A stretch of DNA of 64,000 bases from Rhododendron vialii (lineage: Eukaryota; Streptophyta; Magnoliopsida; Ericales; Ericaceae), in assembly GCF_030253575.1 (NCBI RefSeq), contig NC_080564.1, positions 3,144,501-3,208,500 on the forward strand. The letters are read 5' to 3'. Shown here in pieces: positions 37,641-46,943 of the stretch. Below the pieces are notes generated by a model. It did not search any database and had not been told where the DNA came from. It saw only the letters and a list, made by a program, of their open reading frames with translations. The position numbers were made by a program, and so were the translations under genes. Numbering within the stretch: position 1 is the stretch's first letter; each line of letters starts with the position of its first letter.

Positions 37641-38249
37641 AGACCCCCCTCGGACGGAAACAGAGCTAGAATGAGAGAGTCTCTTAGACATGAAACTCTG
37701 CCATTCTGAGTTTGAATTTTTTCTTTTTGTAGCAATTTAGTGTTGAAAGTATTATACTTCTTGTAATTGTTTGTAAATACTGTGAGATAAATAACGCGCC
37801 CGAAGTCTCCAACTGTGTTGGTGTGAACATTTTTTCGACCATTTGGTTGGGCCTTTTTCCTTTCATCTTCCTTTTTTTTTCATTTCAGCTTTAGAAAGTT
37901 ACGGTTTAAATGAGACTACCAAGCAATGAATCAAAGTAACGAACTTCTTTTTGGACTTTTTAGACTTCATAGAGTTAACAAAACGTCCATACGCTCGGGC
38001 TAAAATGCGAAGTTGTCTGATCGTTTTAGCATCTCCACTAGGTCTTTTGCCGACTATCATAAGAAACCCTTGTTAGAATAAATCTGCACATTAGCCAGCC
38101 ACTGTCTTTTAACATAAAGAAACTTAACCGTTGTCTTTTTCCAAAAATCAATTTTTCCAAAATAACAAAAAGCCCCCCAAAAGTTAGTCCAACCTCTCAA
38201 TTGCTTCATAAATATTACTTATGCTTTGAGGGGATCATAAACAACACTG
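37641..38249. other. 3' flank of the small unknown gene
   Basis: Probably 3'UTR for the first 150-250 bases (AT-rich, several AATAAA-like words). No further feature seen. Confidence 0.5.
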
Positions 38250-38800
38250 AATAACTAAAGAAGCTCAAAATTAAATACAGTACTATTTTCAATCGCCTAC
38301 GAGAAGAGAAAGAATAGAATAAATTCTTCTCTCCGCCACAGTTGGAAAACCCCTATTTTCCTCCAAACCAATAATATCTTGCCACATCATCAACTTGCAC
38401 CAGGATGGAAGAATCACGTGCTTGAGGGTTCGGTCCTCTTTAACTTGGGTTAAACCTATTGTACTCCTCCTTCTACTAGTACTACTCCTGCAAACCAAAA
38501 ACCAATCGAAAAGTTATTTATTTATTTTTTAACGCGTGTAAATTGATAACCCTTTTTTTTCGACAATAAAAAATATTCAGATTAGTTTATGCACATCTCG
38601 ACTATTTCTCTCCTCAGTTCAATCAAAGATAGGCCATCAATACCGAAACTAGGAGATTTTAAAAAAAAAACTTTGTTCATGGTATGACTACATTGATTTG
38701 AACCGATGCGAAAATCTTATTTTTTAATTATTTTATTCTAAATGGTCATAATTAATTTTTTTCCTTTAGGGCTCTCATAATTAAATATCTGTTTTTTATT
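38250..38800 (-). repeat. Inverted third copy of the protease promoter-side module
   Basis: Read on the minus strand this matches 38815-39351 continuing at 40302 (copy A) and 58600-59260 (copy B). Shared words include GAACAAAGTTTTTTTTT, GGAGTAGTACTAGTAG, GAGGACCGAACC and the run ending GAGAATTTATTCT. With copy A it forms a large palindrome centred near 38,807. It lacks the 942-bp insertion found in A. Confidence 0.85.
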
Positions 38801-39351
38801 TGAGACTCTGTAGAGCAGATACTTAATTATGAGAGCTCTATAAACAAAAATTAATTATGATCATTTAGGATAAAATGATTAAAAAATTAATATCTTCGCA
38901 CCGGTTCAAGCAGATTGAAAATTAGAACACTTAATTTTTTAACTATATTTTTTAATATATAAACAGTCTAAAATTTCAATCCATTTGAACTGGTGTGAAA
39001 ATCTTATTTTTTTGATTATTTTAACTTGAGGGTCATAAATAATAGTTGTCTCTAGGGCTTTCATAATCATGTGTTTACTCTATAGTCATATAACATGAAC
39101 AAAGTTTTTTTTTTGATCCCGTAATTCCGGTGTAGATAATCTGTCTTTGATCGGACTGAAAAGAAAAATAGTCGAGATGCACGTAAATTGACCCGAACAC
39201 CTTTGGGCCGTCGGAAAAAAAAAAGTTATCATACTCAAACTTTTTTGATCGGTTAATGGAAAAAAACAAAAAAAACTTTTTGATTGGTTAAGAAATGGCT
39301 GGCAGGAGTAGTACTAGTAGGAGGAGTAGTACTGTTGTGTAACCCAAGTTT

Positions 39352-39936
39352 GGATCCCGAGTCCCTGCAGTGAGGAGAAGTCACTGCAAGCAGCAGCGCT
39401 CCAAAACGATGCCGTTTTGGGGTGAAACTGGAGTACTATGTGGTCATGTGATCCCGCTCTGACCAAACTCTCTCTCTCTCTCTCCTCTGTCTGGTTTTTT
39501 TTTTTTTGGTAACTGTCTCTCCTCTGTCTTCCTAAATTCATTTTCTTCTTCAAGTGTCTTCCTCCACCTACAAGAAGCACGTGAGCTGCAACAATAATCA
39601 AAGAGGGACCAAAGCAATTTGAGTAAACCTTTGATAAATTATCAGAAGAAGATGATTACGGTACAACAAAATAATATGACAAGAATTTGATCTCTATCTT
39701 TTTGGGGATCCCGTGTTAAATGTAACCAAATTAGAGATTTGTTTTCTTTACTGGTGTTGGACTTGATATTTGATTGGGTTTATATGGGTTCTTGTGATTC
39801 AGTCTAGCTTAGTAATTGATTGGTCCAGGAAAAAAATTTCTGGATTCGATTAAGCAAAAAAAGACCACCTGTTTTCTAACTTAGGTTTCTAAACTTTTGA
39901 ACCTAAAATTGATCTACGAATTCAAATCTCCATGTT

Positions 39937-39973
<37 letters not shown>

Positions 39974-40293
39974 TTTGGATAAGTAAAGAAGACATACGGT
40001 GCACTTGGTTCTCTCTTCTTTTAGAAATGCTTGATTATTAATTAGTTCCTTCTCAAACGAAATTCTTTTCCTGTATAAGATTTGGTCTAAAAAGTTTTGC
40101 TTGATGGGGTATTATGGGAACAAATTTTTTAGCACTTGGAGAAGAAAACGCAGAAGAGAGAGAGAGAGAGAGAGTTTGGTCAGAGGGGATCATGTGACCA
40201 CATGAGTAGTACTCCAGTTTCGCCCCAAAACGGCGTCATTTTGGGGCGCTGCTGCTTGCAATGACTTCTTCTCGTTGCAGGGACTCGGGATCC
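39352..40293. mobile_element. MULE-like element, 942 bp, with empty sites
   Basis: Long terminal inverted repeats (about 130 bp) start GGATCCCGAGTCCCTGCA. 9-bp direct repeats CCCAAGTTT lie at 39343-39351 and 40294-40302, the Mutator-type length. The two related modules (copy B near 59127 and inverted copy near 38440) keep the uninterrupted AACCCAAG junction. No transposase; the interior has CT repeats (39936-39967). Confidence 0.92.
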
Positions 40294-40425
40294 CCCAAGT
40301 TTAGAGGACCGAACCAAACAGCACATGGTTCTTCCATTTCTTGGTTGATGACGTGGCAGAATATTATTAGTTTGGAGGAAAACTAGGGTTTTTCAACCCG
40401 GAGAGAATTTATTCTCGTGGAATTC

Positions 40426-41119
40426 AACACTGTCAAAGTAAATATTTGTTTCCTCCAAATTAATTATATTGTGCCACGTCGTCATATTTTATTGACTGAG
40501 ACCACTATTTTATAACGTGGTGCAATATAATTGATTTGAAAAAAATAAATATTTACACCGACAGTATAAAAAATTTATTCTCCTTTATTAGTAGGCCATA
40601 AAAGACAGAGCATATTCAATTCAGAAGCTTATGCTTTGCCTAGGGAGTACGCCTATTTTTCCCCCACAAATTTAGAATTTATTCTCCTTCATTAGTAGGC
40701 CATAAAAGACAGAGCATATTCAATTCAGAAGCTTATGCTTTGCCTAGGGAGTACGACTATTCCCCCCCCCCCCCCCCCCCCTCAAAGTAAATATTTGTTT
40801 CCTCCAAATTAATTATATTGTGCCACGTCGTCATATTTTATTGACTGAGACCACTATTTTATAACGTGGTGCAATATAATTGATTTGAAAAAAATAAATA
40901 TTTACACCGACAGTATAAAAAATTTATTCTCCTTTATTAGTAGGCCATAAAAGACAGAGCATATTCAATTCAGAAGCTTATGCTTTGCCTAGGGAGTACG
41001 CCTATTTTTCCCCCACAAATTTAGAATTTATTCTCCTTCATTAGTAGGCCATAAAAGACAGAGCATATTCAATTCAGAAGCTTATGCTTTGCCTAGGGAG
41101 TACGACTATTCCCCCCCCC
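40426..41119 (+). repeat. Direct duplication with an embedded MITE and 82-bp sub-repeats
   Basis: A block of about 340-350 bp is present twice (about 40434-40782 and 40783-41119). Each copy has a roughly 140-bp foldback (ACTGTCAAAGTAAATATTTG with AAATATTTACACCGACAGT) and two copies of an 82-bp segment containing GGCCATAAAAGACAGAGCAT. Copy B has only one 82-bp segment (59280-59350) and no foldback. A C-run (about 40764-40782) marks the junction. Confidence 0.88.
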
Positions 41120-41606
41120 ACCAACAAATTTCAGGTACTTTACTAATAAAGTTCCCCTGTGACGCACGGTGTGTCCTTTCTTAGAGCATGTACATCAACA
41201 CTAGATATAATACCTACTCAAAAAGGTAAAATTTCTGTTTTACCTATCCATTTTTTACTTCCGCACCACAGCAGCTTCTTTATAATTTTCTTTCTATCCA
41301 TTTAAATATTAGAAAATAATACAAATTGCAGTATATATATATATATATATATAAATATATATATATGTATATATTTTACGAATGTAGCAGATATATAGAT
41401 CGAGTTCGTCGGTACTGGGAGATCGTGGTCGCCAAACCCAAGCCTTTCTTCGTTGAAGACCTCCATCGAGATTGATTTCGACGAACAATATAGAGAAAAA
41501 TTGAACCATTGTTTGCATAGATTGAGGTCGCCGGACCCAATCTTTCTTCGTTTGAAGACTTTCGTCAAGATCGATTCCGTCGAACAGTAGAGAGAGAAAT
41601 CGAACC

Positions 41607-43791
41607 TGTAAAATTATGACTTTTAAAATTCTAGTCACGTGATCCGAAAAGGAACTCAACACTTTAATTTAATTCTAATAGTAAGTTAGGCTATGTGAAG
41701 TATATCGTTATCCGAATGAATGTGTGAATTCTGATTTAATTTTCTAAATACTTTGGGACAATTGAGTTATATTTGATATACTGTACGAGTTATTTTAAGT
41801 TAGGATTTTTTCTTGAAAATTGAACACTGTTACGATGATCCTCATATTTTTATTTGTTTATGTTGAAATTATAAGAGAATTTTTGGAGACTGGAATTTGT
41901 ACGCGAACGGACCAGAATAGCAACGATCGGACGCGAAGCGCCACGTGGTGCAACGTGGTGCTTTGTGGTGACATGTGGCATGCATGGGTGAAATGGGTGT
42001 TGATTCAACTTTTGAATCCACCGAAGTATATATATTAACGTATAAGGATATTATATTTGTTAATTACATTTAGTAATTAGGATATAAACCTCACCCATGT
42101 TTTCTTCCACCATTTACAAAGAGAGAGCAAAGGAAGAAAAAAAAGAAAAAAGAAGAACGAACTCCTGGAGTCGGCTACTACCCCGTCAAACATGTCGCTC
42201 GTCGGAAGACTCCATTGCTGAACTCTCTTTTTCTTTCTCTTCTGGTAATCTCACCTTCTCACTCTCTAATTTACATAAAAACGTGTATTTTATGTATAGT
42301 ACAAGACACACAAATCACACACAACATTGCAAACCCATCGCTCCTCCACCGCACTCCTCACTTTCTCTCGGGTTCGCTCCGCCATCTGCTCAAAATAGAA
42401 AACTCCTCTTTTCGGCAAATTCCGAAATCACAACTCGACATGATTAACACTAAATTTCCAATAACTAAGTCTCTAACTGAAGTATTAGAAATCTAGGTGC
42501 CTGTATTGTTTACCCAATCGTTTCTGGCCATCGAAGTCGGAAACAAAAATACTGATTGAGTTAACTGAAGGGAATTTGGGGTTTTCCCAGAAATTCTATT
42601 GAAACCCCTGCTCTATTAAAGAAGACACAATTCAACCCTAGCCTTCTAGTTATGACGGAACGACCCCAAGCTTGGAACATTGAAAAATAGCCTGAACTTG
42701 GAAATTTTGTCCTAAGATAGATTACATGGAAGATGGCTGAAACTAAGTTATAAAATGATACTATTCTAGTTTTAGCTAAGTTGGCAGTAAAGGTGATTTT
42801 GTGAGTAATTGTCACGATAATTATGTGTTTAGATGCAAGTATTGTGGAGTGAAGTGATCGCGTGTTAAAGCTATACGCTACTTCTTTTTGGTGAGTTGCG
42901 CATACCTTAATTATATGTATTTTCTCAAATTTTGGAATGAGATGCCATTGCTTGATTTTGCTCGAAAATATAGAATTTGAACTTCCTACTTGGTTTAATT
43001 GATATCAATGCATGCGATGGCTGGTTTATAAACCTTTTGAGTTTTAGTTAAATTAGACTATGGTAACATGTTTGGAAACTTGAAATTTAGTGGTTGCTAG
43101 TACATGCTCGTGATAATATGATTCATTCGAACGGTGTCCCGAACGCTAGGGGACGGATAAAGATACTAGTGGCTTGAAGTAATAAGATAGGAGATGTAGC
43201 CAGGCATCACCGGGTAATGATATCTTACCACTCTTCAATGGGGTCACTCCCCAACCAACTGGCAAAAGTACCTTTGAATATTATTATCGCTCGAATGTGC
43301 AAAGGTGAAAGAGAATAAGAAAATGGTCCATCTTTTGGCCTAAAGAAATGAGTTTATGGATCAAAATGCATGTTACTGGAAAATTTGATAAGAATATTTG
43401 AAATGTTGCTTTGCTCTTGAATTATTTTACTAATTGAGGTATTTCCATGGTCAAATTTGTAACTTTGGTATACGTTTCTCATTTGAGCTTCGGCTTATGA
43501 AAACATTTTTCCAATTTTTCAGGTTAAGATTGATAGCAAGTTGTGGACTAAATGGGGTGCTAGAATAACCGTGAAGAATCATGTGTAGTCTAATGGTTTG
43601 TAATTTTTATACTTGTATGCTTAGAAGCTCTGGGATTATGTTATTTATTCTACGCTTTCGCATACTTTGCTTATATGGTTTAAAATGACAATGATGTGAG
43701 AAATCTCTAAACTGGAATATGGGTAGGCCTTCGGCGGCTTAACACCTGCTTGGCTGGTCACGACTTCCAATGTAGGTTTTGGGTCGTGACA
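41607..43791 (+). mobile_element. Gypsy-type solo LTR (2185 bp) nested in the Harbinger-like element
   Basis: Starts TGTAAAATTATGAC and ends GGGTCGTGACA, a common Ty3/gypsy LTR terminus, with the 5-bp duplication GAACC on both sides (41602-41606, 43792-43796). No internal region or second LTR, so a recombination remnant. Confidence 0.87.
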
Positions 43792-43797
43792 GAACCA

Positions 43798-44046
43798 CTA
43801 TTTCGTGAATCGTTCTTTCGTCGCAAATCGTTCGAAAACCATGTTTCGAAATCGAAATCGATCGTTGCAGGCGTATTTCTTTGAAACAACTGGGTGTTGT
43901 AGTTGTGTGTTTGTGCACCACTCGGGGTCGCTGAGGAAGTCGTAGGACTCTGGGATTTGCTTGAACCAAGCGTGAAGGGTTTCGACGAGTTCTGTTGAAG
44001 ACGGACGAGCTGAAGGGTTTTGACTTTCGACGATGATGCGTTTCAC
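43798..44046 (-). other. Short frame of unknown origin in the Harbinger-like element
   Basis: 82 codons from an ATG near the element end, including SSTELVETLHAWFKQIPE. The composition looks protein-like but I do not recognise the family. The interrupting LTR lies just beyond its C-terminal side. It may be a captured host exon or simply chance. Confidence 0.3.
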
Positions 44047-44278
44047 CAGATAAAAAAAGAGAGGAGAAAAGAGGGAGGTGAGAAAGAAAGAAACAATAAA
44101 AAAAGAAAGGTATGTGAATAGTGCGTAGGTAAAAGTGGCGAAATACTGTTCATAAATGTATTTTGCCTCCCCTTTTACCTCATCTGCTGCAGGCTAATTT
44201 TTTGTGTTTTCTACTTCAAAATAGCTAAAAATGCATTTTACATCAACTGATGTACATGCTCTTAGAATACAATTCTTA

Positions 44279-44889
44279 TGGTGTGTAATGATGGAGACAG
44301 AGGGGGCTAGTAGAGGCGGTCGCCCTCCTACGATTCTAAAAAAATATTACTATTACATTGAAAAAAAAACTTATTATCAAAATGTATAGTCTCGCCCTTC
44401 TTCAGAAATATAGCTCGTCTCCCCTGCGCGCCATGTCAGTAGCAGTGAATAAATACTTATTGCAAGATTTTTTAATGAGCCAAGTTCCACATTATACACT
44501 AGAATTGATGGAGACGAATACGAAATCACCAATAATATCCACTATAAAGAGACGTTACCAAGTCTGGGCTGCTTTACATTATTTACTATAGTTTTTATTA
44601 TGTTATTTTAATTTTTCCTAGAGTCGATGACTATTCATATTGCAATGCATTCATTTTTTAGTATACATTTAATTTGCGGACTCGGGGATATTGCCAACCG
44701 GGGGTTCTTGGCAATGTTGTCGAGCGGTCAATCCGATCGTTTATGTACTTGGATTAGATCCAAGCCGTCCGTGCCGAGATGAACGGCCAGATCGGTCACT
44801 CGGCACCGCTGCCAAGCACCCTCGCTTGGCAGCATCCCCCAATCCTTCTCATTTTGCCACTGCTAGGGTAAAATTTTGGTTTCGTCCCT
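44279..44889. mobile_element. Insertion of unknown type present in A, absent from B
   Basis: Copy B runs from ATTATAGTGCGGCCATCG without interruption, while A has about 610 extra bases between CTTAT and AGTGTGGCCATCG. The insert contains a foldback of about 165 bp (GGGGATATTGCCAA and TTGGCAGCATCCCC, about 44684-44850). Its exact ends and target duplication were not resolved. Confidence 0.6.
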
Positions 44890-45394
44890 GATAGTGTGGC
44901 CATCGTGTGTAATGATACAGATACAGATCAATGCGCATACAAGATAATGGGATCCGGGGGCTCTACCGCCCGGGTGGCACAGTAGCCCCTACCCAGCATG
45001 GTAAACGACACCTTTTGGTTTTAAAAAAAATTCCTAACCATCAACTTGCAATTCTATAGAGCAGAAATATGATTATGAGAACCCTAGAGATAAAATTTGA
45101 TTATATCTCTTTAGAATAATATGATCAGAATAATAAGATTTTCACACCCGTACAAACGGATTAAAAATTAAAGCATTTAATTTTTTAACTATATTTTTTA
45201 ATATATAAACCGTCTCAAAAAATTAAGTGTGTAAATTTTCACTTCATTTGAATCAGTGCAAAGATCTTGTTAATATGATCAGAATAACAAGATTTTTGCA
45301 CCGATTCAAACGGGGTGAAAATTTTCACACTTAATTTTTTTTAGATTGTAGAGCTAAATGTTGCTGCAAGCACATGTGTGCAATCATGTTACTA

Positions 45395-45655
45395 CTCCCT
45401 CCGTCCCGATTTATTTGTCCATTTTTGAAAAACCAACTTTTTAAGAAAACATAATGATTGCTCTTTAAGAGTTTTGATTTTCCAAGAATACCCCTCAATT
45501 TCCTAGCATTAAATAGGAGTGGACATTCTCCAATGCATTATTTTTTGAAAGAGAAAGGGCATTAAGGAAATTTTAACAAGTCAAACTCATATTGGACAAA
45601 TATTTTGGGACACTTAAAAGTCAAAAAGTGGACAAACAAATTGGGACGGAGGGAG
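45395..45655. mobile_element. Stowaway-type MITE nested in the MULE-like element
   Basis: Ends CTCCCTCCGTCCCGATTTAT and AAATTGGGACGGAGGGAG, TA at 45393-45394 and 45656-45657. 261 bp. Confidence 0.92.
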
Positions 45656-45765
45656 TATCATTTATGGAGACAAACATGTGACTTCTTTTGATTGAGAAGT
45701 GACATTGTACGCAACAATTTAATGCACCGAAAGGTGATAAAATTGCATTGTTCTTTTACAGAAAA

Positions 45766-46026
45766 GCTACGTGCACAGCAGCTGCTACACAGCAGCTGTG
45801 CACAGACCCCGTTTTCTCCCGCCTCGGGTTGCGCAAAGATGATTGGGCCTAAATTCTGAAGTGATTTTGGATGTTTTGTTAACGCCTCTAACGATATCGA
45901 ACGAAGCTCATTTTTTACAGAGACCTTAAACGACATATTTTGCACAAAATGAACGGCTCCGATCATCTTTGCGCGACCCGAGGCGGAAGAAAACGGGGTC
46001 TGTGTACAGCTGCTGTGCACGTAGCA
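45766..46026. mobile_element. Foldback MITE nested in the MULE-like element
   Basis: About 75-bp arms. GCTACGTGCACAGCAGCTG and ACCCCGTTTTCTCCCGCCTC on the left pair with GAGGCGGAAGAAAACGGGGT and CAGCTGCTGTGCACGTAGC on the right. The left arm has a small internal duplication of CAGCAGCTG. Superfamily not assigned. Confidence 0.82.
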
Positions 46027-46843
46027 CTGCTCGTTCTTTTAACCTACTCCAAAGCCCACAAGATTGATGACGTATACCCACCAAACAATTAAATTTGGGG
46101 GTTGATCCTGTGACATTAAAATTTTCTCTCTTCATCTCCCTTTTCCCTTTCATTTCCATAATCCAATTCGATAAGATTGTAGCAGAGCCCCCGGATCCAA
46201 GATAATGAGGGCAGGAGAAGGGAGAGAACATGAGCCTAACATGAATGCAAAACAGTCCAAAACTTGCAAACGAGAATTTAGAATGCGAGCGAATTAACAA
46301 TACTATCTCCATTTTCAAAATGATAGCCCCTTATATAAAGAGGTGAAGTTTTTGGTTAAAAAATAAAATACTTCGGGGTGAAATGCCACTCGAACCCAGA
46401 GCTACCTTCCTAGGCATCTAGGAGTAGAGCATTGTTTCGATGCCGACGGCGAGAGCGGTACCAAATTGAGACAAGCTATGAATACTAGATATGACCTCAA
46501 AGTATCCAAATAACCATTGGGGTTAAGATCGGCCAGTGAGGCGTTTGGAAATAAGCTTCATCATCAAGAGGTACATGATCTTTCAAGTTTATTTGCATCA
46601 AATTAAAGATATTGATTAACTCTTTAACTCGATGTGAATAAAATTTAAGAAATTATGAACGATACTTTTTTTTTTTCACGAAAATTGCACAATACAACTA
46701 TCAAAAATAGGACGGACGGAGAATTTGAAGAGTTGGTGGTGGGGTCCTTCATGCGACATGAGTCACACTCAATTCCACTGCCAACTTTATTGGGCAAATT
46801 GACTGCTCACCACGAGTGGTCTCTTCTTGATCCGACACATGCA

Positions 46844-46849
46844 TATATA
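46844..46849 (+). promoter_or_regulatory. Candidate TATA box of protease A
   Basis: TATATA in GCATATATAC, 95-100 bp upstream of the ATG at 46944. The aligned site in copy B is GCATATAGAC at about 60219, so B has a weaker TATA and its leader is interrupted by a solo LTR. Confidence 0.5.
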
Positions 46850-46943
46850 CCTCCTATACACACACACATATTTGTGTTATCAAATTCCTGATCATATTCT
46901 TTTCACACAATTTCTACTCATTCCCTCCGGAAGGGCCATAACC

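Larger units (their letters stand above)
41184..44261. mobile_element. PIF/Harbinger-like element (3078 bp) with empty site
   Basis: Ends GAGCATGTACATCA and TGATGTACATGCTC are exact inverses, flanked by the 3-bp repeat TTA (41181-41183, 44262-44264). Copy B keeps the uninterrupted site near 59425. Without the nested LTR it is about 890 bp. No transposase recognised. It carries the minus-strand frame 43798-44046 and a near-duplicated stretch (TTCTTCGTTGAAGAC and TTCTTCGTTTGAAGAC). Confidence 0.88.
44950..46198. mobile_element. MULE-like element (1249 bp) with nested MITEs and empty site
   Basis: Terminal inverted repeats GGATCCGGGGGCTCT, 9-bp direct repeats AAGATAATG (44941-44949, 46199-46207). 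Copy B has a single AAGATAATG (about 59488-59496) with no insert. Inside are a Stowaway MITE and a roughly 260-bp foldback. Its left subterminal region resembles DNA at about 47930 in intron 1 of protease A. Confidence 0.92.

Noticed and set aside
44358..44591. 77-codon frame considered as a transposase fragment
   Set aside because: Could not be matched to any transposase motif; only the insertion itself is supported by comparison with copy B.
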